Assembly (NCBI GenBank): GCA_965178125.1
Contig: OZ237759.1
Coordinates: 62,001-126,000 of the forward strand
Origin: Bilabrum cf. latius
Taxonomy: Eukaryota; Bigyra: Bicosoecida; Bigyra; Bicosoecida
Direction of reading: 5' to 3'
Length of the DNA: 64,000 nucleotides
Part shown: one piece after another, positions 1 through 10,964 of the stretch
Position numbering within the stretch: position 1 is the first letter of the stretch
Layout: every line of letters begins with the position of its first letter
Notes under the pieces: model-generated
Seen by the model: only the letters and a program-made list of their open reading frames with translations
Told to the model about the DNA's origin: nothing
Database searches by the model: none
Translations under genes and position numbers: made by a program

Positions 1-1702
1 CGGAGAACGCCTATGGAAATAGACAAGCAACACCTTAGTGCGGCCCTGCTGTGAAAGGCAGCGAACTACAACAATGGTGGCATGGAATGCAGCGAGACGA
101 ATCGCTCGTCACTGGCCCGCAGGGGCGCATCCGGCTGCCTTGCAGACCACCACTGCAGCCGTACGTGCAGACTGGTCCGATACCTTGCCTACAGATGAAG
201 GTTGTGCTGCGATGAATGGTCCTGCTGAGCGATGGACCGAATACACGAGCCCAGCACCAGCACAGTTCTTGGTGGCTGGGTTCCGAAAGTAAGGATGATA
301 TCGGCCTAACTTTGCGGAGCTGAAGCCCCGCCTCTGCTTGAATATATTTTCATTCAACTAGTATTGTTGTATTTGCAGGAAACTATGCGTAGCCGAGCCG
401 GGGCTAGATCCCCTGCAGGCTCAGCCTCCGCACGAGGTCGCCAAGCTCCGAAAGGTACGCGCGAGCAGTACTGCGGCAGCCAAGATCAAGGAAAACAAGA
501 AGAAATCAAAGCAGTTATTTAATATGATGGGGAGCATTTAGCAGTAGCACGATGAGCTTGAACAAAAGAAGCGTGCACTAGATGTGGAGAAGCAGCAGCT
601 CGCCGCGCTGCGAAAAGAGAAGATGTTGCTCGTGAAACTCATGCAGCATTTGGTTAGGATTGGGGTAACTGAGCGACCAAAGCCGCGCTAGACGGAACCG
701 GCCGAGCAGGCAGGAGGCACCGGTCGTCCCGGTATCCTGTCGATCCGAGCCCCTGCGTCCAAGGCAAGCGCCGATTCTGCAGGTGCCCCTGGCAGCGCAT
801 CCACACCGGGCACAGGGAGATCAATAATCCCACGCCGATCAACCCCAACAGCGGCGGCTCCATTGATTCGCCGCAAGTCCCGCCTCACGGACGCATCTCC
901 CGTGGCAGCAGGCACGCCGGCATCGAGGGGCGCTGCGGGGGCTCGGCGCGTGGACAGCCCCCTCGCCACTCCAGTGGAGAGAAGACAGGAGTCATCGTCA
1001 TCTTCTCGCTTCCCCGTAGGAACACCGAGGCGATCTGCAGAGCCATTCAGCGCGCACACACACAGAGACAGAGACAGAGACAGAGACAGGGGCAGGGGCA
1101 GAGACAGGGGCCCGTCCGTGCAACCAGTCCCCGGTCGCTCCGGGGTGAGGTCAGCGCCAAGGGCCGGGCAGGGGCGGCTGGGGCCGGGAGGGGGAGGGGG
1201 GCTCCGAGTGACGCTCAGCTCTGACGCCACCCCGGCTGAATCTGCCACAGGTGTGGGGCGGCATCACCCGGCCAGCCACAGGTTCCGTGGTTCAGGAGCA
1301 AGCCATGGCTCCAGCCTCGGGCAAGACCTGCATCGCGGTCCCTAGGGCACTGGCCCACCGGTTGGGCTATCTAGCGCCATGCCTGCCCCTGCCAGCTCCA
1401 CCCAGGCAGGCAGACCCGTGAGTCGCCCCCCGACGAGCGCGTCCTTTCGACGAGACGGGACCCAGTCAGCGGACGGCTGGGGTCGGGGTGGGAGCGGCAG
1501 CGGAGCGGCGGAGGGCTGGCACCGAGAGGCAGGGCACGGGTATGGGGGCCATGCGCACGGCCATGACAGGGGCCATGACAGGGGCCATGACAGGGACCGC
1601 GGGAGCGGCCGGGGCAGAGGCAGAGGCCGGGGCAGAGGCGGGGGAAGGGGCTGGGGCGGGGGTGGGCATGCCGGGCGGGGTGGTAGCAGGGGCAGGTGGT
1701 GA
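1..1702 (+). CDS. coiled-coil / RGG-tail protein, 5' end uncertain
   Basis: The frame is open from the window edge to a TGA at 1700-1702 when TAG is read as sense. A 90-bp intron is likely at 289-378 (GTAAGG donor, TTTGCAG acceptor) and keeps the frame. After it comes a basic stretch and a charged coiled coil at about 520-660, rich in Gln, Lys and Leu, in which TAG-CAG-TAG (539-547) would read Gln-Gln-Gln. Further TAGs lie at 689 and 1343. The C-terminal half is low complexity: RDRDRD-type repeats near 1060-1110, then a His-Asp-Arg-Gly repeat and an RG/RGG tail near 1550-1700, as in RNA-binding or condensate proteins. An ATG at 74 is in frame, but a further 5' exon outside the window is equally possible. 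I do not recognise the family. Its 3' end faces MCM2 113 bp away. Confidence 0.6.
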
Positions 1703-1815
1703 GGGGTAGCGGTGCCTGGGACCTTTGCTCGGCTGGCACAATGAATCCACACAAGACCATTCCTAGTTTATTCGATGCAAGGCAGGTGCAAGCTACATCA
1801 AGTCCCAGACCAGAC

Positions 1816-4802
1816 TCAAGCGAATGTCCTCACAATTTCCCGCCTGGCCTGGTCGTACTTGAACCCTGCCCTCCGCAAGGCATCCCCCTCCAAAAAGTCG
1901 GCGATGTCCGTGATGCCGCTCTCCTGCGCAGCCGCGCTCAGATCCCGCTGCTTGATGCGGATCGTGCCCGACTCGGCCCCCGCCCCGTCCCCGTCAAGCA
2001 GCGCGTCCAGCCTCATCTGCCGCCCCACGATCTCTCGCAGATGGAAGAGCAGCAGCTGGTCCGCATCCTTCTAGAAGTCCAGGTACTTGGAGAACTGCCT
2101 CCGCAGCGAGCGCATCACTGAGAACCGCTGGGCCTGGATGAAGCTCTCCAGCATCACCCGGATGGCCATGTTCAGGTCCGTCTCGTCCACCTGGTCCTTG
2201 AGCCCCATGCGCGCGTGTGACTCGGCCATGCGCATGATACTCTCCACGTGTCGCACCGCGATGGGGATTCCGTCGCTTACCGTGGACTCCCGGCGCAGCT
2301 CGGCATACAGCCGCGCCACCCTATCTTGGTTGATGCCAGTCAGCCGGGGCCTGCACGTGGACCGGGCATAGCCGATGTACTTGCGCAGCAGGTCCTGCGA
2401 GACCTCGGGGACCTGGCCTTCCTGGGAGGCTCCCGCCGCGGAGGCAGCCCCCTTTCCGTTCCCTGCTGCTGCTTCGTCTTCGTCCTCGTCCTCGCTGCCT
2501 GCACGGCGCTTGGGCGGGGTGCCCGGGGTCTTGTCATTCCCCGACGCGGCGGCCCCTTCCTACCCCTCGCCCCCCCCCTGTCCTTGGCCGGCCTTCCGCG
2601 CCTCCGGGTGGGACCGGCTGTGCGACCGCAGCACGTGCCTTGCGAGCCGCTCGTCTTTGACTGCATCCACCGTGTCCTGCAGGACGCACAGGATGTCGAA
2701 GCGAGACAGGATCGGATCAGTTAGCTGCACGTTCTCAGCGAACGTCTTGGCGGGGTCGTATCTGCCGCCCACCGGGTTGGCAGCGGCGATCACGGCGCAC
2801 CTGGCCTGCAGAGTGGTGACGATACCCGCCTTGGAGATGGAGATGCTCTACTGCTCCATGGCCTCGTGGATGCTGGTCCTGTCCGCGTCCCCCATCTTGT
2901 CGAACTCATCGATGAGGCAGACCCCCCTATCGGCCAGCACCAGGGCGCCCCCCTCCAGGGTCCACTCCCGAGTGACTGGGTCCTTGTGCACAGAGGCAGT
3001 CAGACCCACGGCGGAAGCGCCCTTCCCGGTCGTGTACACGGCCCGGGGAGCCGTCGTCTCCACGTACTTGAGGAACTGCGACTTGGCCACCCCGGGGTCT
3101 CCCAGCATGAGCATGTTGATGTCCCCGCGGATCCTGTGCTTGCGGTTCACGTCCTTCTCCACGCCCCCGAACATGGACAGCGCCAAGCCCAGCTTGACGT
3201 GTTCGTGCCCATAGATGGAGGGCGCAATGCTGGAGCAGAGCTGCTTGACCACGTCCGGAGACCTGGACAGCTCCTCGATGGCGTCCTTGTCCTCCTGCGT
3301 CAGGTGGTCCGCTGCATTGGCGTCCTCCCTCCTCTCGATGTAGTTCGCCTCCATCACAGTGGAGAACACGGGGAAGCCCTGCCTTGTATTGAGCCCCGCG
3401 TCATAGGCGTGCGTGTACACCCCCGTGACCTCGATCTCCTCGCCAGGCCTCGCAGCGTCAATCAGGTCACCCAGCAGCACCACCTCCTTGTAGCGGGGCA
3501 CCCGGCCAGCGGGCACCTGCGAGGGGGACTCCTGCAGCGTGATCTTCTGGTAGTTGCGGTACACGGTCTGCTCGCTGTTGAGTGTGAAGGGCCCGGCGGC
3601 CTGGCACTCGGAGCACTGCGAGATCCTGGGCTCCCCGTCGTCGCGGACCATCACGGGAGCCGTGACGTTGCCGCACCGCTGGCAGGTGAACCGGGCGAGC
3701 TTGAGCTGGGGGAACACGGAGGTCCTGCGAGTGACCACTCCGTGCACCTGAATGAGGCAGTTGAGGTGGGACTGCCTCAACTCCCGCAGGCTGTCTCGGA
3801 TGGGCAAGTGGGTGATGCGGACCACGATGTCCTCGTCTGCCGATGTGTCCTCGAGGAAGTGTGGGAAGGCCGCCAGGACGGATTCCTTGGCCACTGCGTT
3901 GAGTATGGGAAGCAGCAGCTTGGGCACGTCTGCCAGCCAGATGGCCAGCGAGGGCACCGCCTGCGTGAGGTGGATGTACGACACCAGCAAGCTCCGGGAG
4001 TTCGAGGCCACCAGCTGGCGGATGGCAGCAGCGTACACGTGCTCGTTCTTCCTGTTGCGGAACGTAGACAGGAACCATCTCTGCGTGATAAACAACGAAG
4101 GATTGAGCGAGCAATGTAAGGATGTGAGCTCCAGTTTCGACTTGACGAACAGTCCTCTCGGCTTAACCTAGCCGCATTAGGGCACTCACGAACAATCTCT
4201 TAATTTCTTGTGTAGTTGCCTCTTGCTGGACCCACTCATGCAGGGGCATGTCATACTCCTGCAGGTCAAACGGCGCATAGGCCACCTCTTCATCATCGGC
4301 CGCACCTGTCTTCGCTCGCTTGGCGGCAGCAGTTGTTTCGAACGCCTCAATATCCTCTTCGCCAGCTTCTTCATCATCCAATGCGCGAGGTCGCACGCCA
4401 TGCCGATTGTCTCGCTCATCCATAGCGGCCTCGGCTCGGGCCCGTTCACCCGCCGATAGCCCGCCGAAATCACGATCATCGATTGCGTCCGCATCGTACC
4501 TATCCAGTGCCTCAATCTTTCGATAGTCCGCCCTGTGAAGTATGTAAAAACATCGATGGTACTATACAGCCGCATACACGTGAAAATTGGGCCAGTGGCT
4601 ACCATGCAGTGACTAGATTCAACAGCGCAAGCTTGCACAACACTCACCGCATTAGGGCATCGTCCAACAGATCCTCGCCCTCAGGTTCGCTGGACGGTGG
4701 ATTCTCTGATGATGGAAGGGACCGTGCAGCAGCCTCTTCCTCATCTCTCTGCCCGCGCTTGCGCTTTCTCGAACCGTCACCTCTACCTGACTGCGATCTC
4801 AT
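1816..4802 (-). CDS. MCM2: DNA replication licensing factor MCM2
   Basis: Subunit of the MCM2-7 replicative helicase in the nucleus. Three exons (4802-4648, 4532-4190, 4080-1816) with GTGAGT donors and CAG acceptors give about 920 aa. The acidic N-terminus carries the MCM2 motif [20 protein letters not shown]4 zinc finger (CQRCG and CSECQ), Walker [10 protein letters not shown], Walker [10 protein letters not shown] and the arginine finger SRFD are all present, as is the MCM2-type C-terminal segment around KYLDF. Three in-frame TAGs occur at 2071, 2560 and 2848. The one at 2848-2850 sits in EAMEQ[TAG]SISISKAG, an essentially invariant Gln in MCM proteins. The stop is TGA at 1816-1818. The start ATG at 4802 is 235 bp from the divergent SNW1 start, so the two may share a promoter region. 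Confidence 0.97.
2848..2850 (-). other. in-frame TAG at invariant MCM2 Gln
   Basis: On the minus strand the codons read GAG CAG TAG AGC ATC TCC ATC TCC. The conserved MCM motif here is [14 protein letters not shown], so the TAG replaces the second Gln codon exactly, inside the AAA+ core, with uninterrupted homology on both sides. Confidence 0.95.
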
Positions 4803-5037
4803 ACAAAATCGGCGCATGCTTGCAATAGAAGCAGTGGAAGAGATAAACTAGTTTAATTTTTGGGCAAACTTTCGAAACAGTTCTCACCATGCTTGGAAAG
4901 TGGTACCGTTTGGTGCCAACTTTGTCTTTTTTGAGCCAGCCTCTCTCAACCGGCGATTGGGCGGGCGCTGCGCTTTCTGATTTGCATTAGTTCCGCAGGA
5001 GAGCAACAGAGCCAATTCTATCTTGGCTGCGCCAGGT
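4803..5037. promoter_or_regulatory. shared upstream region of MCM2 and SNW1
   Basis: A 235-bp head-to-head spacer, more AT-rich than the flanking coding DNA. It is inferred to hold both promoters because nothing else fits. I see no clear TATA box or named motif. Confidence 0.4.
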
Positions 5038-6789
5038 ATGGCGAGTGCTTCGTAGCTAAAGCAGCGGCTACCTGCTCCCAAGTAGTCAAGTTACGTCGTA
5101 GCTGAGGAGCAGCATGGGGAGGCCGGGCTTCCATCAACTTCAGGCCTGGCGGGTACAACGGACGCTTCCCAGCAGCTGGTGGCACATGCTGGTGCAAACC
5201 AGAGCAGACTTGTGCACGCTAAGTTTGGAGATCTTGTGGAAAGGGCTGGCTCGGATGGAGCGGTGGAGACCATCACGTAGGAGGAAGAGGAAGCGACTGC
5301 AGACCGTACGGCGGCAGCGTTGGCGAAGCTTGTCGGAGCCAGCGTAGCCGCTTCTCGAGCAGTACAGCTCCCTACGCAGTCCGAGGATAGGCATAAATAG
5401 AGCGAATTTGTGCACTACAAGCCAGACGCAGATGCGCCCGGCTTCAACCCAGCAGCAAGCCAAAGGGTGATCCGAGTGGTTGAGGCGCCCGTGGATCCGC
5501 TCGAGCCCCCCAAGTTCAAGCACAAGAAGATTCCAAGGGGCCAGGGCTCTCCACCAGTTCCAGTCATGCACGCCCCTGCAAAGAAGCTCACGGCTGCCGA
5601 CCAGGAGGCATGGGACATCCCTCCCGTGGTGAGCAACTACAAGAACCCCAAGGGATTCTCAGTGTCCCTCGACAAGCGTGCCACCATGGACGGCAGGGCG
5701 CTGCTGCAGGTCGAGGCATCTGACCGCTTCGCTGCCATGGCAGAGACCTTGCACCTCACGCGACAGGCACAGGCACGGGAGCTGGAGCTGCGCGCGGCCA
5801 TGCGCCGTCGGGAGAGGGAGGAGGCTCGCCGGGCAGAGGACGCCAAGATCAGGGAGCTGGCGGCGCAGCAGCGGGCAGAGCGAGCGGGCCTACTGGAGGG
5901 GGATGAGGAGGGCGTGGCGGGGGCCTCGATGGCTCCCACGCTGCCTGGCTTGTCGGGGCAGTCCGCGGGGGCCTCGGCGGGCGCTTCATCCTCCAGCGCG
6001 GCAGCTTCAGCCGAAGGTGCAGGCGCGGGGCAGGGGGCGATGAGCAGCGCCGAGCTGGCCCGGGAGGCCATGCGAGAGGTCAGGAAGCGGCTCCGGGCAG
6101 CGGACGAGGCAGGAGCCCCGGGGGACGATCGGGGCGGGAAGCGGGCGCGCCGCATGCCCCGCTCGAGCCAACCAGGGGACGAGGAGAGAGATGTGTCGGA
6201 GCGCATCGCGCTCGGCCTCTCCGCTGGAGGCGCGGCTGCTGCAGCGGCCCGGGGCGGCGAGGCGATGTTTGATTCCCGTCTGTTCGAGAAGGGGGCTTCA
6301 CAGGGGGGACTGGGGTCCTCTTTCGGGGCCAGCGATGATGTGTATAACGTGTATTCGGAGCCTCTGCGGACCGGGGCCGCACCACAGGGACAGTACCGGC
6401 CGCGCGGGCTGGGTGCAGGCGGGCAGGACCCGGATGCGACAGCAGCCGCGATCGACGCGAGTGCCGCGAAAAAGTTCGGCACGGGTGTCACTGGTGGGGG
6501 AGATGGCGGGGAAGACTTTGAGGGAGTGGCTGTGCGGCGCGCACCGGGCCCTGTGGTGCTGGAGAAGGCCAGCGCAGATGGCTCTGCTGCCAGCTCCAGC
6601 AGCAGCGCTGCGAGCGGCTCTGCACTCGATGCCGCTCTTAGCAGCTCTAGCAGTGGAGCTGGGGGCCGATAGTCTACCTTCGCTCACATTGGCAAGTCTG
6701 GGTTCATGCGAGCTGCAGCTGGATCTGCATCGCTGGGTGGCGAGACAGGTGGGACTTCGAGACGGAAGAGATCCATTGAATTTGAGTGA
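5038..6789 (+). CDS. SNW1: SNW1/SKIP/Prp45 spliceosome and transcription cofactor
   Basis: Nuclear SNW-domain protein of the active spliceosome; 583 aa in one exon. The SNW core is clear: QRVIRVVEAPVDPLEPPKF, KKIPRGQGSPPVPVMH, IPPVVSNYKNPKGF and PLDKR-type segments, then the DVSERIALGL and DSRLFEKG / DDVYNVY blocks. TAGs occur at 5053, 5083, 5278, 5398 and 6670. A standard-code reading would end at 6670, but the frame continues to TGA 6787-6789 through HIGKSGFMRAAAG and RRKRSIEFE, matching the C-terminus of plant SKIP proteins. The start at 5038 precedes a plant-like LPAPK motif. The usually conserved N-terminal GDGGAFPEIHVAQYPLDMG block is not recognisable, so either the N-terminus is divergent or an exon is missed. 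The 3' end is only 40 bp from the convergent prefoldin gene. Confidence 0.95.
6670..6672 (+). other. TAG read through into conserved SNW1 C-terminus
   Basis: The 39 codons after this TAG encode a tail (HIGKSGFMRAAAG...RRKRSIEFE) resembling plant SKIP C-termini and end at TGA, so TAG is not the terminator of this gene. Confidence 0.85.
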
Positions 6790-6829
6790 GTTTGAAACCA
6801 TCAATATCAGGACCGACTCTATCATTCAA

Positions 6830-7342
6830 TTAACCTGTTGCTGGCGCCTCTTGAATCTTGTGCTTAGCTTGAAAGCGAGCTCTATCCGAGGCTACTCTTT
6901 TGTGCTCGGCAACGAGCTTGTCGAGGAGCTTAGAGACGTTCGCCAAGTTCTCCGCCACGGCTGGCTTTACATCAGATACCTATCTCTAAGCAAGCACACC
7001 CCCAATCAAACGGAAGCACTTCCGTGTTCCCTCAAGCTTCCCTAAGATTGAAATTACCCGCCTGCAGGAGGTGCAATTCAAAGGGAACGGTTGGGCTGTA
7101 ATCTTCGAGTTTCGGAAGAGCTATATCATCACCAAAGCAGTACATACTCACTCATGCTCGGCCTTTTCCCTTTGGATATCTCCAATTTTGCTCTCCAGTG
7201 CATTCTCATGCTGCTGCAGCTGTCTGAATACATTCACTATCTCTTGTGGTGACGAAAATTCCCTGTCAAGAATGCTTTCCGTGCTGCCCGCCGGAGCAGC
7301 TGCGGCTGACTTTGTAGGGGTACTTCCACTTGTTGCAGCCAT
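6830..7342 (-). CDS. PFDN2: prefoldin subunit 2
   Basis: Beta-type subunit of the cytosolic prefoldin (GimC) co-chaperone that hands nascent actin and tubulin to CCT. Two exons (7342-7152, 7061-6830) flank a 90-bp intron with GTGAGT and CTGCAG ends; the product is about 140 aa, the usual size. The signature is GTRKCFRLIGGVLA followed by two coiled-coil helices. Just after it, codons at 6986-6988 and 6980-6982 are TAG where human PFDN2 has Glu and Thr (VERTV), giving LAQRQV here. Translation stops at TAA (6830-6832), so TAA is still a terminator in this genome. Confidence 0.93.
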
Positions 7343-7584
7343 CTCACCCGTGAGACCAAAGTGTACCGAGGATACGATGACAGCAGTGGCCGCATTCGAA
7401 TCTGGTTTATCATTTTGTAACGAACAGGTTGAAAAAACGGAGAATGCCGTATGTCACAGGTACAAAGGGACAATCGGGGTTACTATCAAGTCGTCATAGC
7501 GAGTGCATACGTATTCTTGTTAGCATGCGCACACTGCCGCATGAATGGACTCCGTGACACATGAGCTGGTTTTGAAGTTGCAAC

Positions 7585-10500
7585 ATGGGCTCAGCACGGC
7601 CGCCTTCTTGGTTTGCGAGCAAGCAAGACCCGATAGGCCTGGATGAGTACGGTCTTATGTTTAATTTGTATGTTCGCACGTTGGGTTCAGTGGATTCAGC
7701 GAAGCTGGCATTTGAGACCGATGTGCCATTTCTGGTTCGTAGCGGGGAGCTACGACCGTACGGGGAAGAAATGAAGCAGCTATTCCCTGATTTCGACCAT
7801 CTAACGCAAGCGATACCGCCCATTTTATCGAGTGGCTCCGCAAAAGTTGTGGTGCCTAGTGAGCGCGCGAAGGAGCGCCTCAAGACCGTTGCTCAGGCGT
7901 AGACTGCTAGCGCTGTAGCGCCAGACATCCCCAAAGCAGCTGCAATACAGCCCGCATTGTCAACCACAGAGTCTAGGAGGCAACAGCCGCGCGGCACTGC
8001 GCTATCTTTAAGACCCTCAAGCTCTCTAGGTAGCTTGATCGTGAGCACCTCCACGGACCCACCCCGCAAGGTGCACCACACTATCCCGGTCGTCCGTGCC
8101 GTCATGGAGGTATACCTCTTCCTTCGAGCGGGGGGCATGATGCGGGATAGCACAGATAAGGACGGGGTGGCACGCTTTGTCCAGGGCCAGTGGCGGCCCA
8201 CGGTGGCTCGGCTGGTGGGCAGTCGATTTGACGTGTCCCTCACCGAGCGGCAGGTCACCAACATCGTGCAGCACAGGAACAAGCTATTGCGCAGTAGGCT
8301 CCAAAACACCACAGATGGTGCAGTGGAGGCGAGTGGCAGCAGCGCTAGTGGCAATAAGAACGCTGATGCCGGCAGTAGTGGCGATGCAGGCAGCAGAAAC
8401 AGCAGCAGCCCCTAGAAGATTGGTGATGCAGGCAGCAGAAACAGCAGCAGCCCCTAGAAGAAGGGGCCAACGGGATTCGAGTGGCTGACTGAATCGATCG
8501 AGCACAACTTTTTGCTGTGCAACAGCAGGGGCAGGGTGATGAGGCCTCGACAGAAGCACGTGGGCCAGTCGGGGCCCCGCTTCCCCTCCGACCCGGCGTG
8601 GGCCTCCTCGCGCGTACCCCCCGAGGAGCAGGCCAGGCTGAGGGCCGGGCCTTTGCGGCAGACGAACGGCAGCGCTTCGGCCAGCAGTCACACCGCGCAT
8701 ACGCATGGAAATAGTGGGGCCGCATCCGGCACAGTTGCATCGCGTGCCAGCGCCTGGCAGTCTGCGCCGCTTGCTGCAGTGGAGGCGGCGGCTGCAGCCG
8801 CAGCTGCCACGATGCAGATGTCCTGGATGGGGCCTTCGGTGGCGGCACTGTCTCGCGGGATGGAGGGGGCAGGGGGACTGGGGGGCAGGCACAGCGGGGC
8901 ATGGGAGGGTACTATGCAGTAGCATCAGCATCAGCATCAGCATCAGCATCAGCAGCCTGCCAACAGTGACGAGATGGAGGCGGCAGAGGCGGCTGCGGCA
9001 GCCGCTGCCGCCGCTGCCGCTCACTCCATCCAGCAAGGCATCAGCGGAGACCGCTCTATGGATGCAGATGACTAGCCGCTTGGGGTGAAACGGCCGCGAG
9101 AAAACGAGACCGTGCTCGCAGCTACGGCCCGCGCGGAAGCAGTATCTTACTCGGCAAAGGAGGAGGACAAACGGTGGAGCAGCCTGCTTCAGGGCCTCGG
9201 CAAGGCCAACGGGGCGCCCACTGGAGAGGAGGGATCTCCATGGAGCGCGGGGGCTGAGGTATAGGCCATGCGCGCGGCAGAATGGCTCGCTGGACTCGAT
9301 TAGCAGCCGAACAGCAAGGGTGGGGACGAGGGCGGGCAGGATACCAGTGCGCCTTCATTTGCACCCGAAACCGAAAGTCAGGGCGCTAAGAAACGCAAGT
9401 TGGAGAGCGGTTCGGGTGCTTGGAGAGGTATTGCGAGTAAAGTCGATGGCGATGGTAATGTCAATACGGGACAGCCGGCCGCGTCTAGGTCAGGGGTGCG
9501 TGATGTGATGCAGCGGGCTAGGCAGCATGCTGGTCTTGCAGAGGCCTTGGTGGGGCTGCGTGCGGCTGCTCTGGATGCCTTGGGACGCGCACAAGGCCCA
9601 GCCTTGGCTGCGGCGGCAAAAAGCATCGCCCCTCGACGCGTGCAACTGCTGGCCCTGTTTCCAGTTGCGGAGGCAGTCAGCGCTGCGGTTCGCGATCTGT
9701 CGGCTCAAGGAGCCGCCTAGTTCATCGAGCACTCGGCATGGCCCAAAGTTAGGGCCCTCTCGGGTGTTGCGCATGCTATTGCGGCAGGGCAGTCTGCTCA
9801 GGGGGGGGCAATCGCAGGGTCCCATCGAGATTCCCGCTTGGGCTCGATGGACGGCAAGGCCCCCAGCAACAGCGGCAATGCCTCGAGTAGAGCATCCCGC
9901 TGCCAGCACAAGTCGTTGGACCTGCAGGTGGGCAGCCCTGTGGCGGGTCCCAGCGCGGACTCTCCGCTTGTCTCCCCTAGCCGCTGGGACGGCCTATCAC
10001 CAGCGAGAGCCTCGGCGGGCACGGGGGAGGGGGAGGAGGAGCAGCCCGAGGCGGTGGGGAAGGGCCCCAGCCTGCCAGCTGTCAAATGGGTCAGACGCGA
10101 AGGTGAGGGCGAGAGCAGCAGAGCAAGTGGTCAAGCAGCTGGTGGGATCGCGGCAGGGGCCGCACCTCGTGTTCGCGTGGGCGAGCCAGGGACAGCACAG
10201 TCTGAAGGAGGGGCTGGAGCTGGGCGCGCTGGGAGTCACCGCAAGCTAGAGTCGTCGGTCGGTGGTTAGGGAACACCGAGAGGGGTCGTCACCGAGCCGC
10301 ATAGCGGGCGTATGGCGAGGGACGAAACAGGAGGGAGCTCTAGCATCGCATCAGCTGACCGGCTGAGGGTCATCGGGTACTCTGCCGGGTCTCGGTTGGG
10401 GAGTCGCGACGGGATTGGACAAGGTAGCCCGCACTTCTTCCGAATGGATCGGCTGGACGGTACTGGGAGTGATGTGGGCAGTGGGATCCACGACTCGGAT

Positions 10501-10662
10501 GATGAGGGGTTGGGTGGGCACGGGGGGTCACCATCCGCGGGCCTGCAGGTGGATGGAGAGGCGGAGGGAGAGGGGGGCGTGCATGTGGGGGTGCCGGTCA
10601 GTGCTCGGAGGTATTCAGAGGAAGGGGGACTGGGATGGAATGGACCTGGAACAACAACTTGA
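7585..10662 (+). CDS. large Myb/SANT-like, low-complexity nuclear protein
   Basis: A single frame of 1,026 codons ends at TGA 10660-10662 and contains nine TAG codons (7900, 8413, 8455, 8920, 9073, 9262, 9301, 9718, 10267) but no TAA or TGA. The N-terminal 100 residues are globular and unrecognised. Around 8040-8310 a segment with LFLRAGGMMRDS, then FVQGQWRPTVARLV, then LTERQVTNIVQHRNKLL resembles Myb/SANT-like DNA-binding domains; this is inference from spacing and aromatic positions. The rest is disordered: a 42-bp in-frame duplication, an Ala run, a His-Gln run that begins with TAG, basic patches PLGVKRPREN and AKKRKL that look like nuclear localisation signals, and a Gly/Ser/acidic tail. 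Possibly a transcription regulator. The start is 242 bp from the divergent prefoldin start. Confidence 0.7.
8383..8466 (+). repeat. 42-bp direct repeat, two copies, each with a TAG codon
   Basis: Units start at 8383 and 8425 and encode DAGSRNSSSP-Q-K twice. The duplication is a multiple of three, so the frame is kept, and it copied the TAG codon (8413, 8455). Confidence 0.9.
8920..8958 (+). repeat. CATCAG hexamer run preceded by TAG
   Basis: ATG CAG TAG is followed by six CATCAG units and CAG. Read with TAG as Gln it makes an unbroken Gln/His tract. Confidence 0.85.
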
Positions 10663-10964
10663 GATCGTCTTACACACCAAAATAGCAGTTGACTAAGGCT
10701 TGTCATCATTGTCAGCGTCTGCCAGTGGCAGGTCAGGTGGCGCTGCCCGTGGCTCCAAGCCCGCCCGGGGGACTGCTCCATCAATCGAATAAGATACCAC
10801 GACACTGACTTAGCGGCCCAGGACCCCAACCCTCAATTGCTTGGTATTTCGGGGGTTAAGGGTTGTCACTGCACTGCCAGAGACTGGCAGTGGCAGCGTC
10901 AACAGTGCCTCCGCTCGCATAATCCGGAATCGAGGGATCCGACCGAAATCATTGTCTTGAACTC
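10663..10964. other. intergenic spacer, 302 bp
   Basis: It lies between two plus-strand genes. It has a short palindromic theme (GCCAGTGGCAG and TGCCAGAGACTGGCAG near 10720 and 10875) but no ORF or RNA I can support. It must contain the 3' UTR of the upstream gene and the 6-phosphogluconolactonase promoter. Confidence 0.4.

Noticed and set aside
2866-4119. 417-codon plus-strand frame opposite MCM2
   Set aside because: Mirror of a high-GC conserved gene; no homology, and MCM2 explains the DNA.
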